62,241 bases of DNA, taken from NCBI GenBank assembly GCA_021324855.1, contig JAJPIG010000008.1, positions 1 to 62,241 on the forward strand. Direction: 5' to 3'. The position numbers and the translations under genes were made by a program. Source of the stretch: Pseudomonadota bacterium (GTDB lineage: Bacteria > Desulfobacterota > Binatia > Binatales > Binataceae). The notes beneath the pieces were generated by a model, which saw nothing but the letters and a program-made list of their open reading frames with translations, did no database searches and was not told the origin of the DNA. Below are positions 21,493-30,554 of this stretch, piece by piece. Each line of letters starts with the position of its first letter. Within the stretch, counting starts at the first letter, position 1.

Positions 21493-23435
21493 TGCGTTGC
21501 GGCCGATTCTTTCATCGATTCGAGGATGGAATAAATCACAACGCGATCGGACGACTTGCGCCGGCCGTCCGGATGCGGGTCGAGGCGCACCTGGACGCGT
21601 TCGCTGCGCGAGGTCGGGATGTTCTTGCCGACGTAGTTAGCACGGATGGGAATCGCGCGATGGCCTCGATCGATCAGAACTGCGAGCTTCACCGCCGCCG
21701 GCCGGCCGTGTTGCCATAAAATCGCCATTGCGCGCTGCACGGTCCATCCGGTGTTGATTACGTCATCGACCAGCACAATCGTGCGGTCCGTTACATCGAT
21801 CTCTTCGCCGCCCTCCGTTCTAATCGGATCGCTGGCGCTATAAACGTCAAGCGTCAGAGCTTGCGGCAGCACGCCGGTGCGCGCAACGATCAGATCGCGC
21901 AGGCGCGCCGCGATCATCGCCCCATGGCTGACGATGCCCGCGATTATCAGGCCGGCCGGATCGGCAAGGTCGGCGATCACCTGTTCGGCGAGCGTTTCGA
22001 GCGCGCGGCCGATCTCGGTCGAGTTCATGATTTCGCGCTGCGGTCCGCGCCGGTATGGCTCATATCCGTTTTCTTCCGCCTGTTTGACGCTCTCGAACAC
22101 CGCGAGCGAGCTCTCTTCGATCCACTGGCGCACGTAGCTTCGCATGTGCTCATCGAAACGATAGAAGCGCCGCGTGCGCACGTGACCGACGAACTCCGCG
22201 CCAAGTTCACGCTCACAATGATCACAGCGCAGCCTCAGGCGCGACGGATCGGTGCTGCGGGCGAGCGTGAAGCGCGGCGTAAGATAGGTGCTCTCATGAC
22301 GCGTGATGCAATTCGCGTTCGCGCATCGAAGCCCGGGCTGAGGACGGAAACGAGGCGTCGCCGCCGCGTTTGGGACACGGCGCTCGCCGCGCGCCGCGTG
22401 CTCCAGGAGCCATCCGATGAGCGCCATCCGTACCGGGATGCCGGCGGCGGCCTGTTCGAAGTAGGCGGCCCGCGGGTCAGCGTCGAGTTCGTACGCAAGC
22501 TCATCAGTGCGCGGCAGCGGATGCATCACGACGGCGCTTTGCGTGCGGCTACCCTTGAGCGCGCGCGCGTCGAAATGAACATAAGTTCCCGGATCGGCCT
22601 GCTTGTCCGGCAAACGCTCGCGCTGAAGCCGCGTCACATAAAAGGCGTCGAGCGAAGCGGGCGCTTGTCCGGCGGGTAAATTGTTCAAGAGCAGATCCGA
22701 AGTGAAGAGCGCCATCTGATGGGGTGCACGCGGCGTGAGGTAGAGCGCATCCAGGCTGCCCTTGCCGGCGAGCGACGAAAGCTCGTTCATCGAAACGTTT
22801 GAGAAACGATAATTGCGCTCGACCGCAATTCGTTCGAGCACGTATTCGGGCACTTCCATCCCGGCCTGCGGAACGGTGACGATATTCGCGCCGAAGCGCG
22901 CCAGCGCGTAGATCAGCGAATGCACCGTGCGGCCGAACTTGAGGTCGCCGCAGATCGCGACCGTCAGGCCTTTCAGGCGGCCCTTGCGCCGGCGCAGGAT
23001 ATAAAGATCACAGAGAGTCTGGCTCGGATGCTCACGGCTGCCGTCGCCGGCATTGAATACCGGGCACGGCGCGTATTCGGCAGCGACGCGCGCGGCGCCA
23101 TCGCGCGGATGACGCACCACGATCAAGTCCGCGTATGAACCTACGACGCGCACCGTGTCGGCGAGGCTTTCGCCCTTCGCGGCCGAACTGGCTTGCATGT
23201 CGGCGGAGCTGATGACCGAGCCGCCCATCCGATGCATTGCGGACTCGAAGCTGAGCCGCGTGCGCGTCGATGGCTCGTAAAACAGGGTAGCCATGATGAG
23301 CCCGTCGGCCAGCTTCAGGCGTTCACCGCGCTCCAAAGCCGCGGCAAATTCATCGGCAAGGACAAAAATGCGTTCGATTTCGGGCAGCGTGAGGTCGTCA
23401 ATCGAGACCAGATCGTATTTCGGAAGCGGCCGCAT
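21489..23435 (-). CDS. pyrB: Aspartate carbamoyltransferase fused to PyrI-type zinc domain and PyrR-like domain
   Basis: A 648-residue three-part protein. Residues 1-350 are a complete aspartate carbamoyltransferase catalytic chain (YEPSTRTRLSFE 53-64, HPSQTLCDLY 136-145, GDLKFGRTVHS 163-173, HPLPR 305-309). Residues 371-415 match the zinc domain of the PyrI regulatory chain, with Cys371, 376, 404 and 407 (C-x4-C...C-x2-C) and text close to that of E. coli PyrI. The PyrI nucleotide-binding domain is absent. Residues 470-648 are a PyrR-type phosphoribosyltransferase domain with PRPP loop IVLVDDVINTGWTV (553-566). Met470 lacks a ribosome-binding site, so one polypeptide is expected. It probably catalyses carbamoyl-aspartate formation. 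That the PyrR-like part regulates it or binds RNA is inference. The gene starts 2 bp after pyrR. Confidence 0.93.
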   Translation of the reverse strand: MRPLPKYDLVSIDDLTLPEIERIFVLADEFAAALERGERLKLADGLIMATLFYEPSTRTRLSFESAMHRMGGSVISSADMQASSAAKGESLADTVRVVGSYADLIVVRHPRDGAARVAAEYAPCPVFNAGDGSREHPSQTLCDLYILRRRKGRLKGLTVAICGDLKFGRTVHSLIYALARFGANIVTVPQAGMEVPEYVLERIAVERNYRFSNVSMNELSSLAGKGSLDALYLTPRAPHQMALFTSDLLLNNLPAGQAPASLDAFYVTRLQRERLPDKQADPGTYVHFDARALKGSRTQSAVVMHPLPRTDELAYELDADPRAAYFEQAAAGIPVRMALIGWLLEHAARGERRVPNAAATPRFRPQPGLRCANANCITRHESTYLTPRFTLARSTDPSRLRLRCDHCERELGAEFVGHVRTRRFYRFDEHMRSYVRQWIEESSLAVFESVKQAEENGYEPYRRGPQREIMNSTEIGRALETLAEQVIADLADPAGLIIAGIVSHGAMIAARLRDLIVARTGVLPQALTLDVYSASDPIRTEGGEEIDVTDRTIVLVDDVINTGWTVQRAMAILWQHGRPAAVKLAVLIDRGHRAIPIRANYVGKNIPTSRSERVQVRLDPHPDGRRKSSDRVVIYSILESMKESAATQ

Positions 23436-23437
23436 CC

Positions 23438-23995
23438 TTAAACCGCCTGCTGGCGCGGCTCCCCCATCACGACCGCGTCCACTCCGTCGACTTCTTCGAG
23501 CCTGACGAAGACGCGTTGTCCAACGGGAGCATGAATGTTCTTACCGACGAAATCGGCGCGAATCGGCAGCTCGCGCTCACCGCGATCGACGAGCACGGCG
23601 AGTTGCACCGAGTTGGGCCGGCCGAGATCGGCGATCGCGTCAAGGGCGGCGCGCACGGTCCGACCGGTGTAGAGGACATCGTCGACCAAGATGACGTTGC
23701 GGCCGTCGAGGGAGAACGGAATGTCGCGGCCAAGCACCTGCGGTCCCGAGTTTACCGCGCGGTCATCATCGCGATAGGACGAAATGTCCAGCGTGCCAAC
23801 GGGAATCGAGATGCCTTTTTCGCTCCTGAGGAGATTCGCAAGGCGCTCGGCCAGGCGAACTCCGCGGCGCACGATCCCGATCAGCGCAAGATTGGCGACG
23901 TCGGCGTTTCGCTCGGTAATTTCGTGGGCGATTCTTTTCGTCGCGCGGCCGATCGCAGCCGCATCCATCGCGAGTGGCGCGTTAGTGGCCGTCAT
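23438..23995 (-). CDS. pyrR: PyrR: bifunctional pyr operon regulator / uracil phosphoribosyltransferase
   Basis: A 185-residue PyrR. Signature blocks are [38 protein letters not shown] and the PRPP loop [14 protein letters not shown], plus [22 protein letters not shown]. PyrR binds pyr mRNA leaders when UMP is plentiful and, in several species, also makes UMP from uracil and PRPP. GAGGA lies upstream of the ATG. It is the first gene of the operon and its leader carries a fitting RNA hairpin and a terminator, so autoregulation by attenuation is likely. Confidence 0.94.
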   Translation of the reverse strand: MTATNAPLAMDAAAIGRATKRIAHEITERNADVANLALIGIVRRGVRLAERLANLLRSEKGISIPVGTLDISSYRDDDRAVNSGPQVLGRDIPFSLDGRNVILVDDVLYTGRTVRAALDAIADLGRPNSVQLAVLVDRGERELPIRADFVGKNIHAPVGQRVFVRLEEVDGVDAVVMGEPRQQAV

Positions 23996-24049
23996 CGGCG
24001 GATTCCTCGTACCGTGCGGCCCTTTTCGGGAATTCGGCGATAAGCCGAT

Positions 24050-24081
24050 AAAAAAATACCCGGCGCGCGCACGCGACCAGG
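24050..24081 (-). terminator. Intrinsic terminator in the pyr leader (attenuator)
   Basis: On the - strand a GC-rich hairpin with arms CCTGG (24077-24081) and CCGGG (24059-24063), with further CGCG pairing inside, is followed by TATTTTTTTA (T-run at 24050-24056). It lies about 55 bp before the pyrR ATG and downstream of the proposed promoter and PyrR-binding hairpin. This position fits a regulated attenuator rather than the end of a transcript. An antiterminator pairing was not worked out. Confidence 0.7.
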
Positions 24082-24108
24082 CAGAACATCACAGATCCTC
24101 ATCGTAAT

Positions 24109-24143
24109 AACCTTCCCGTCCTCTCAGTGACGAGTTAAAGGCT
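24109..24143 (-). promoter_or_regulatory. Candidate PyrR-binding RNA hairpin
   Basis: The predicted leader RNA folds into a lower stem AGCCUU/AAGGUU, a UAA bulge on the 5' side, an upper stem CUCGUC/GACGGG and a loop containing CUGAGAGG (24127-24120). The loop fits the PyrR-binding consensus core CNGNGAGG, and the bulged two-stem layout is also that of known PyrR binding loops. It lies right after the proposed transcription start and before the terminator. Confidence 0.68.
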
Positions 24144-24149
24144 ACATTT

Positions 24150-24178
24150 CTTGTACAGTGCGCCCGGCTCGAGATCAA
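24150..24178 (-). promoter_or_regulatory. Possible promoter of the pyr operon
   Basis: A -35-like TTGATC (24173-24178) and a -10-like TACAAG (24150-24155) are separated by 17 bp. Transcription would begin near 24143, at the base of the proposed PyrR-binding hairpin. Hexamer matches are moderate. Confidence 0.4.
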
Positions 24179-24202
24179 GTCGGTCGACGCGCAGCGACCT
24201 CA

Positions 24203-24784
24203 TCAACCACGCGCGTGGCGCTCCAGCTTGCGAACACGCTGTTCCTGATCGCGAGTCTGGATGGTCACGCGATCATCGAAGCGATCGAACTTCTTGTCGA
24301 GCGCCGCCAGCATCCTGGCGGCCCGCTTCAACTCGCTCTCGAGCTTTTTAATCATCGCAGCGCCTGAGTCGCCAGCCGCGCGCAGTTTGGTCTGGGTTGG
24401 TGCAGATTCCTGGCCAGCTTGTTCCCGGAGCGCTGCTATCTCGCCTTCGAATGCCTTCCGAGCCGAGCCGACCTCATCACGCAGCCGCGCCTCGGTAGCC
24501 GCAAGGCGTTCGGCCTGCTCGATACGTGCTTTGCCGAGTTCCTCGCCAAGTCGAATGATCTCGGCCGACAAGTCCTGCTTCACAGTAGCGAGATTCGTGC
24601 GATTGATGGCAATCTGCTCGGACAGAAAGCGGATCTGCCGCCCGATTTCGGTGAACTGGCTGCGCAACTCCTCACGCAGGCCGTCGAGACGGCCGCCGAA
24701 CCCCGAAACCGCTTCAAGCACCAGGTCGAAGCGCGATCCCAACTGTTCGAGTAAGGCCCCGTTTCTGCTCGTTTCTTCGGGCAC
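24203..24784 (-). CDS. Hypothetical coiled-coil protein
   Basis: A 193-residue protein, almost entirely helical and charged, with long heptad-like stretches (GRLDGLREELRSQFTEIG, LSAEIIRLGEELGKARIEQ, IKKLESELKRAARMLAAL). No signal peptide, membrane segment or catalytic motif is seen. It follows lepB by 13 bp on the same strand and is the last gene of a long - strand array; the pyr promoter region lies directly downstream. I do not recognise the family. A structural or scaffolding role is the most that can be guessed. Confidence 0.6.
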   Translation of the reverse strand: MPEETSRNGALLEQLGSRFDLVLEAVSGFGGRLDGLREELRSQFTEIGRQIRFLSEQIAINRTNLATVKQDLSAEIIRLGEELGKARIEQAERLAATEARLRDEVGSARKAFEGEIAALREQAGQESAPTQTKLRAAGDSGAAMIKKLESELKRAARMLAALDKKFDRFDDRVTIQTRDQEQRVRKLERHARG

Positions 24785-24797
24785 GTTCCATCCCCCC

Positions 24798-25532
24798 CTA
24801 GTGAATCACCATCCCGAACCGGCGCCATCGGATTGGCAAAATCGAATTGCCGTCGCCGTCCCATGACCAATAGATCACCAGCGCCTTGCCCTCAACAGCG
24901 TCAGTGTCGACGAATCCCCAGAAGCGGCTGTCGTAGCTGTGGTCCCGGTTGTCGCCCATCATGAAGAGTTTACCCGGCGGAACCGTCACTGGTCCGAAGT
25001 TGTCGCGGGGCGAAACGTGGGTGCGATCCCGGCTCGGCAGGTCGTAGTAGGCGTGAGGATCGGGAACCTGGGCGCCATTGATGAGCAACTTTCCATCCTT
25101 GATTGCAACCACGTCGCCTGGAACGCCGATCACACGCTTGATGAAATCCTTGGTCGGATCGAGCGGAAACACGAACACTACTACATCGCCGCGATGAACC
25201 GCGCCGAAGTGCACGATGTAGTGGCCGTAGGGAATCGCGCCCGGAAACGGCTGCACACCGAGGAACGAGTCCGGCAACCGAATCCCGTAAGCGAGCTTGT
25301 CGACTAGAAGATGATCCCCGATCAGCAAGGTCGGCTCCATCGAGCCCGATGGAATCTTGTAAGCTTGGATCAGGAACGTGCGGATGACGAGCGCGAGCAC
25401 GATCGCGATGCCGAATGCCTCGCCGTACTCGCGCAGCGCGGATTTGTGAGAACGGCCGCCCATCGGCTCTGGCGCAGGCTTCCGCGCCGCCGCGGTTTTC
25501 GAGAAGTCGCGAACCGGTCCGGACACACCCAT
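24798..25532 (-). CDS. lepB: Signal peptidase I
   Basis: A 244-residue membrane-anchored serine protease that removes signal peptides. A single N-terminal membrane helix (about 40-56) leads into the catalytic domain with nucleophile Ser64 in PSGSMEPTL and general base Lys132 in FIKRVIGVPGD. The C-terminal box MGDNRDHSYDSRFWGFV is present. The 39-residue cytoplasmic leader before the helix is Ala/Arg-rich. It starts 2 bp after the lepA stop, the classic lepA-lepB pairing. Confidence 0.95.
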   Translation of the reverse strand: MGVSGPVRDFSKTAAARKPAPEPMGGRSHKSALREYGEAFGIAIVLALVIRTFLIQAYKIPSGSMEPTLLIGDHLLVDKLAYGIRLPDSFLGVQPFPGAIPYGHYIVHFGAVHRGDVVVFVFPLDPTKDFIKRVIGVPGDVVAIKDGKLLINGAQVPDPHAYYDLPSRDRTHVSPRDNFGPVTVPPGKLFMMGDNRDHSYDSRFWGFVDTDAVEGKALVIYWSWDGDGNSILPIRWRRFGMVIH

Positions 25533-25534
25533 CC

Positions 25535-27337
25535 CTACTTTTCAACTTTGAGCAAAGCCAGAAACGCCTCCTGCGGCAGCTCCACCCGCCCGACCTGCTT
25601 CATCCGCTTCTTGCCTTCCTTTTGTTTTTCGAGCAGTTTCCGCTTGCGCGTGATGTCGCCGCCATAACATTTGGCAGTAACATTCTTGCGCAGCGCCTTA
25701 ACGGTCTCGCGCGCGATGATCTTGCCGCCGACGGAAGCTTGAATCGCCACTTCGAACATCTGGCGTGGGATGACCTCGCGCATCTTCTCGCACAGCGCAC
25801 GACCCCGTTCGTACGCCTTGTCACGATGCACGATTACCGAGAGGGCGTCCACGACCTCGCCGTTAATGCGAAGGTCCAATTTAACCAGAGGACCGGCGCG
25901 GAAGTCCAGAAACTCATAGTCAAGCGACGCGTAGCCGCGGCTCATCGACTTCAATCGATCGTAAAAGTCGAACACCACCTCGGCAAGCGGCAGTTCGTAA
26001 TGGAGAATCACGCGATTCGTTCCGACGTATTTGAGATCGCGCTGCACACCGCGCCGCTCCTCGCACAGCGTCATCATCGCGCCGACGAACTCATCGGGTA
26101 CATAGATCGATGCCAGGATAAACGGCTCCTCGATGGTTTTGATTTCCGATTCGTCGGGGAGGCGCGAAGGATTGTCGACCGTCAGCGTCGCGCCGGCCAT
26201 TGTCACCACGCGATACGCGACGGTCGGTGCGGTGACGATCAAGTTCAGGCCGAACTCGCGCTCGAGGCGCTCCTGCGCAATCTCCATGTGCAACAGGCCG
26301 AGAAAACCGGCGCGAAATCCGAAGCCCAGCGCCTGCGAGGTCTCGGGCTCGAAGACCAGGCTCGCATCGTTGAGCCTGAGCTTCTCGATCGCATCGCGCA
26401 GCGCGCCATACTGATTGGCCTCCGATGGATAGAGTCCCGCGAATACCATCGGCTTCAATTCCTTGAAACCGCCGAGCGGGTGGGCCGCCGGACGCTCGGC
26501 GTCGGTGATGGTATCGCCGACGCGCATGTCCTCAACTGCCTTGATTCCAGCGACCACGTAGCCGACTTCGCCCGGTCCAAGCGCCTCGACGGCCTGCTCG
26601 TGCGGCGTGAAATAGCCGAGCCGCATCACCTCGCCGTCTTTGCCGGTCGCCATCAGACGCACCTTCATACCGCGGCGTAGCGTGCCATCGAAGACTCGAG
26701 CGAGGCCGATAACGCCCTCGTACGGGTCGTACCAGCTATCGAAAATTAACGCGCGGGGCGCGCTCGTTTCATCGCCGCGCGGCGGCGGCATCCGCGTCAC
26801 GATCGCTTCCAGCACTTCATCGATGCCGACGCCCTCCTTGGCGCTGGTCAGAATCGCATTCGCCGCATCGAGTCCGATGACATCCTCGATCTGGCTACGC
26901 GTGCGTTCGATGTCGGCGCCGGGCAGATCGATCTTGTTGATTACCGGCACGATCTCAAGCCCGTGATCGAGCGCCAGGTAAACGTTCGCAAGCGTCTGCG
27001 CCTCGACGCCCTGGCTCGCGTCAACCACCAGCAGAGCGCCTTCGCAGGCGGCAAGGCTGCGGGAAACCTCGTAGGCGAAGTCGACATGGCCGGGAGTGTC
27101 GATGAGGTTGAGCACGTAGGTTTTGCCGTCGGCCGCCGTATAGTTCAGACGCACCGACCGCGCCTTGATGGTAATTCCGCGCTCGCGTTCGAGTTCCATC
27201 GAATCCAAAAACTGTTCCCTCAGCTCGCGCTTGCTGAGCGCGCCCGTGCGTTCGAGCAGGCGGTCGGCGAGTGTCGACTTGCCGTGATCGATGTGCGCGA
27301 TGATCGAAAAATTGCGAATCAGACGCGAGTCGGTCAT
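25535..27337 (-). CDS. lepA: Elongation factor 4 (LepA)
   Basis: A 600-residue translational GTPase that back-translocates or rescues ribosomes. G1 AHIDHGKST is at 14-22, G3 DTPGHVDF and G4 NKIDLPGAD follow, and the LepA-specific C-terminal domain ends in [18 protein letters not shown]. The ATG at 27337 gives the canonical N-terminus ([19 protein letters not shown]); the frame continues about 30 codons upstream without homology. It lies 11 bp after the epimerase gene and 2 bp before lepB. Confidence 0.97.
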   Translation of the reverse strand: MTDSRLIRNFSIIAHIDHGKSTLADRLLERTGALSKRELREQFLDSMELERERGITIKARSVRLNYTAADGKTYVLNLIDTPGHVDFAYEVSRSLAACEGALLVVDASQGVEAQTLANVYLALDHGLEIVPVINKIDLPGADIERTRSQIEDVIGLDAANAILTSAKEGVGIDEVLEAIVTRMPPPRGDETSAPRALIFDSWYDPYEGVIGLARVFDGTLRRGMKVRLMATGKDGEVMRLGYFTPHEQAVEALGPGEVGYVVAGIKAVEDMRVGDTITDAERPAAHPLGGFKELKPMVFAGLYPSEANQYGALRDAIEKLRLNDASLVFEPETSQALGFGFRAGFLGLLHMEIAQERLEREFGLNLIVTAPTVAYRVVTMAGATLTVDNPSRLPDESEIKTIEEPFILASIYVPDEFVGAMMTLCEERRGVQRDLKYVGTNRVILHYELPLAEVVFDFYDRLKSMSRGYASLDYEFLDFRAGPLVKLDLRINGEVVDALSVIVHRDKAYERGRALCEKMREVIPRQMFEVAIQASVGGKIIARETVKALRKNVTAKCYGGDITRKRKLLEKQKEGKKRMKQVGRVELPQEAFLALLKVEK

Positions 27338-27348
27338 AACCACAAGCC

Positions 27349-28281
27349 TCAACCGCTCGCCGCCTGCTGTTTGAAATAGTTGAAAGTCGCTTTCAGGCCG
27401 TCGGTCAACGTCACCTCCGGCCGCCACTTGAGACGGTCAGCCGCTCGTGCCGGTGAAATGACCGAGCGGCTCTGCTCGCCGGGACGCCGTGGCGCGTAGT
27501 TGGGCCTGCGATCGATACCGGCGACCGATGCCAGTTCGCGATAGAGCCGATTGACGCTGGTCTCAACGCCCGTGCCGATGTTGAACGCGCCGCTTTCGTT
27601 TGCGTTCAGGGCCGCGAGGTTGGCGCGCACGACATCGCCGACGAAAACATAGTCCCGCGTCTGCTCACCGTCGCCGAAAATCGTGACCGGCTGTCCGGCA
27701 AAAATCCGCCCGCAGAAAATCGCGACAACACCAGCTTCGCCATGCGGGTTTTGACGCGGCCCGTAAACGTTCGCGTAGCGCAGCGCGACGTAATCAATGC
27801 CGTATTCGGCGCGATAGAAGTGCAGATACTTCTCGGTTGCGAGCTTGGCCACCCCATACGGGCTGACAGGGTTCGCCGGATGATCTTCGTCGCAGGGAAA
27901 ATCCCGCTGTTCGCCGTAGATCGCGCCGCCGGTCGAGGAAAAAATCACGCGTCGAAGACCGTTACGCCGCCCCGCCTCCATCACGTTCAGAAAGCCGACG
28001 AGATTCACCGACGCGTCAAACGATGGGTCCGCGACCGAGCGGCGCACATCCATCTGGGCCGCCAAATGAACGAGAATTTCGAAACGCTCGCGCGCGGCGA
28101 TGTCATTAACTGTAGCGACATCGCGCAGGTCGGCCCGAAAAAATCGTGCAGCGGGATTGATCTGATCGCGGCGTCCGGCCGAGAGATCGTCGAGGACGGC
28201 GACGTCGTGCCGTTCCGCTACCAGTGCGTCGACCGTGTGCGAGCCGATAAAGCCGGCCCCGCCCGTCACCAGAATGCGCAT
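27349..28281 (-). CDS. NAD-dependent sugar-nucleotide epimerase (GalE-like)
   Basis: A 310-residue extended short-chain dehydrogenase. The NAD motif GGAGFIG is at 7-13. The catalytic Tyr142-x3-Lys146 sits in [10 protein letters not shown], with the Ser/Thr-rich [10 protein letters not shown] before it. Later [19 protein letters not shown] and [14 protein letters not shown] are typical of UDP-glucose/UDP-N-acetylglucosamine 4-epimerases, but decarboxylases and glucuronate epimerases look similar. The gene lies 7 bp after ugd, so the substrate may be a UDP-hexose or UDP-glucuronate used by the neighbouring glycosyltransferase. Confidence 0.82.
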   Translation of the reverse strand: MRILVTGGAGFIGSHTVDALVAERHDVAVLDDLSAGRRDQINPAARFFRADLRDVATVNDIAARERFEILVHLAAQMDVRRSVADPSFDASVNLVGFLNVMEAGRRNGLRRVIFSSTGGAIYGEQRDFPCDEDHPANPVSPYGVAKLATEKYLHFYRAEYGIDYVALRYANVYGPRQNPHGEAGVVAIFCGRIFAGQPVTIFGDGEQTRDYVFVGDVVRANLAALNANESGAFNIGTGVETSVNRLYRELASVAGIDRRPNYAPRRPGEQSRSVISPARAADRLKWRPEVTLTDGLKATFNYFKQQAASG

Positions 28282-28288
28282 GGGAATT

Positions 28289-29596
28289 CTAAACCGTCGG
28301 TCGGCCGATCGAGAAGTAGCGGAACTCGAGCGCTTTCATCAGCGCAGGATCGTAGAGATTGCGTCCGTCAAAAATCACGGGTTGCTTCAGTTCGGCGCGG
28401 ATTCGCTGGAAATTCGGATGCCGGAATTCGTTCCACTCGGTCAGGATCAACAGCGCGTCGGCGCCGCGCAGCGCCTCGTAATTATTTCGATAATAGTTTA
28501 TCCGATCGCCGAAGAGCTTGCGCGCATTCTCCAGCGCCTCCGGATCGTGCGCCTGCACGCGCGCTCCAGCCTTGAGCAATTCGTCGATCACTACCAGCGA
28601 GGGCGCCTCGCGCATGTCGTCGGTGCGCGGCTTGAACGCCAGACCCCATACCGCGAACGTCCTGCCGCGCAGGTTTTCACCGAAATGTTCCTTCACACGA
28701 TTCGGCAGCAGATGCTTTTGGCGATCATTGACCGCCTCTGCGGCGCGCAACAGACCGAAATCGAGATTCTGCTCGGCCGCACTGTGAATCAGTGCCTGCA
28801 CGTCCTTGGGAAAGCAGGAACCGCCGTAGCCGATGCCGGGAAACAGGAACTGCGATCCGATGCGGCGGTCCGATGCCAGTCCGCGCCGCACCTCGTTGAT
28901 TTCGGCGCCGACCGCCGCGCACAGATTCGCGATGTCGTTAATGAACGAGATGCGCAGCGCAAGCATCGCGTTGCAGGCGTACTTGGTGAGCTCGGCGGAG
29001 CGTGGGTGCATCACCAGGATCGGATTGTCGGTACGCACGAAGCTCGCGTGAAGCTCACGCAGGATCGCGGTCGCACGCTCATCGCTGCTGCCGATGATCA
29101 CGCGATCGGGACGCATGAAATCTTCAATCGCCGAGCCCTCCTTGAGAAACTCGGGACAGGAGCAGATCTCGACGCGATCGATGCGCATCTGCGCGGCGAG
29201 CGCGCGCAGCTTGTCGTTGGTGCCGACCGGCACGGTGCTCTTGACGGCCATCACGTGGTAGCCGTCGGCCGCCTTGAGCACCGTCTCTGCCGCCGCCATC
29301 ACGCCTTTCAGGTTGGCTGCGCCATTGGCGCTCATCGGCGTGCCTACCGCGATGAACGAGACCAACGATTGTTTGACGGCCTCCTCAAGCTCTGTGGTGA
29401 AATGCAGGCGGCTCTCGCTGACGTTGCGATGCACCAGCTCCTGAAGTCCCGGCTCATAAATTGGAATCCGGCCGGCCTGGAGCTGCGCGATTCGATCTGC
29501 GTCTATGTCGACGCAGATGACCTCGTTGCCGCTCTCGGCGAAACAGGTGCCGCTCACCAACCCAACGTAGCCGGTTCCGATCACCGCGATGTTCAT
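28289..29596 (-). CDS. ugd: UDP-glucose 6-dehydrogenase
   Basis: A 435-residue nucleotide-sugar dehydrogenase oxidising UDP-glucose to UDP-glucuronate with two NAD+. The N-terminal Rossmann motif GTGYVGLVSGTCFA is at 7-20, and catalytic Cys261 lies in GIGYGGSCFPKDVQAL. The C-terminal UDP-binding domain follows with WGLAFKPRTDDMREAPS. It lies between a GT2 gene and an epimerase gene on the same strand, forming a small sugar-nucleotide module. Confidence 0.93.
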   Translation of the reverse strand: MNIAVIGTGYVGLVSGTCFAESGNEVICVDIDADRIAQLQAGRIPIYEPGLQELVHRNVSESRLHFTTELEEAVKQSLVSFIAVGTPMSANGAANLKGVMAAAETVLKAADGYHVMAVKSTVPVGTNDKLRALAAQMRIDRVEICSCPEFLKEGSAIEDFMRPDRVIIGSSDERATAILRELHASFVRTDNPILVMHPRSAELTKYACNAMLALRISFINDIANLCAAVGAEINEVRRGLASDRRIGSQFLFPGIGYGGSCFPKDVQALIHSAAEQNLDFGLLRAAEAVNDRQKHLLPNRVKEHFGENLRGRTFAVWGLAFKPRTDDMREAPSLVVIDELLKAGARVQAHDPEALENARKLFGDRINYYRNNYEALRGADALLILTEWNEFRHPNFQRIRAELKQPVIFDGRNLYDPALMKALEFRYFSIGRPTV

Positions 29597-29615
29597 CGGG
29601 ACCGCTCCCTTATGC

Positions 29616-30554
29616 CTAAAACTCTTCCTTGACGACGTAGATAGGCTTGTGCTGCGCCTCGTGGTAGGTCCGCGTCAGCATCTCGCCGAGGAGTCCGATG
29701 CTCACGAATTGCACCCCGACAACCAGCAGCAAGACCGCCAGCAGCAGCGCAGGTCGCGCCGCCAGCGGCTGCCCCAGGATCACCTTTTCGAACACCAGCA
29801 CACCGGTCCACACGGCGCCCAACGCCGCAAGCACGACGCCGATAGTTCCAAACGCCTGGATCGGCCGCGTCGAATAGCCGGAAAGAAAGCGGACTGTGAT
29901 CAAATCCAGGATGGTACGTATGATGCGGCCCATACCGTATTTCGATTGTCCCCACCGTCGCGGACGAAATGCGACCTCGACTTCTGCGATCTGCGCGCCG
30001 AGTTCGGCGGCGATCGCCGGCACGAAGCGATGCATCTCGCCGTAGAGCATCAACTGCCGCGCCAGATCGCCGCGATACGCCTTGAACGTGCAGCCATAGT
30101 CGTGCAGATGGACCCCGGTGAAGCGCGAGATCACCTGATTGGCGACAACCGATGGCCATCGTCGCAGCAGTTTTTCATTTTGCCATCGCTGCACCCGCCA
30201 TCCGCTGGCGAGGTCATAACCATCGTCAAGTTTGGCGAGCAATCGCGGGATGTCGGCGGGATCGTTCTGGCCATCGCCGTCGATCGCGACGACATAGTTG
30301 CCGGTCGTATGCTGAAAGCCGCAGACCATCGCCGCGGTCTGCCCGGAGTTGCGGGCGAGGCGAATCACCCTGATGTGCGAATCGGCCGCTTTCAGGCGCC
30401 GCAGCTCGGCAAGGCTGCCGTCCGTGCTCCCATCATCGACGAAGATCAATTCATATGAGCGGCCGAGCCGCTCGACCGCAGCGGAGAGTTCGCGGTGAAG
30501 CGGGCCCAGGTTATCCCGCTCATTATACACCGGAATCACTACTGAGAGATCCAT
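29616..30554 (-). CDS. Glycosyltransferase family 2, polyprenyl-phosphate type
   Basis: A 312-residue membrane glycosyltransferase of the GtrB/DPM1/ArnC kind. The GT-A domain has SVVIPVYNERDNL, FVDDGSTDGSL and metal-site DGDGQNDP at 92-99, then a KAYRGDLARQ-type acceptor loop. Two C-terminal membrane helices (about 230-255 and 265-290) follow. Such enzymes move a sugar from a nucleotide donor to undecaprenyl phosphate on the inner leaflet. The product could feed GT-C enzymes such as those at 48-53.7 kb. Its start overlaps the PfkB gene end by 16 bp. Confidence 0.88.
   Translation of the reverse strand: MDLSVVIPVYNERDNLGPLHRELSAAVERLGRSYELIFVDDGSTDGSLAELRRLKAADSHIRVIRLARNSGQTAAMVCGFQHTTGNYVVAIDGDGQNDPADIPRLLAKLDDGYDLASGWRVQRWQNEKLLRRWPSVVANQVISRFTGVHLHDYGCTFKAYRGDLARQLMLYGEMHRFVPAIAAELGAQIAEVEVAFRPRRWGQSKYGMGRIIRTILDLITVRFLSGYSTRPIQAFGTIGVVLAALGAVWTGVLVFEKVILGQPLAARPALLLAVLLLVVGVQFVSIGLLGEMLTRTYHEAQHKPIYVVKEEF

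Noticed and set aside
22026-22028. Internal ATG at Met470 as start of a separate second pyrR gene
   Set aside because: No ribosome-binding site precedes it and the frame is continuous with pyrB and the zinc domain, so one fused protein is more likely.
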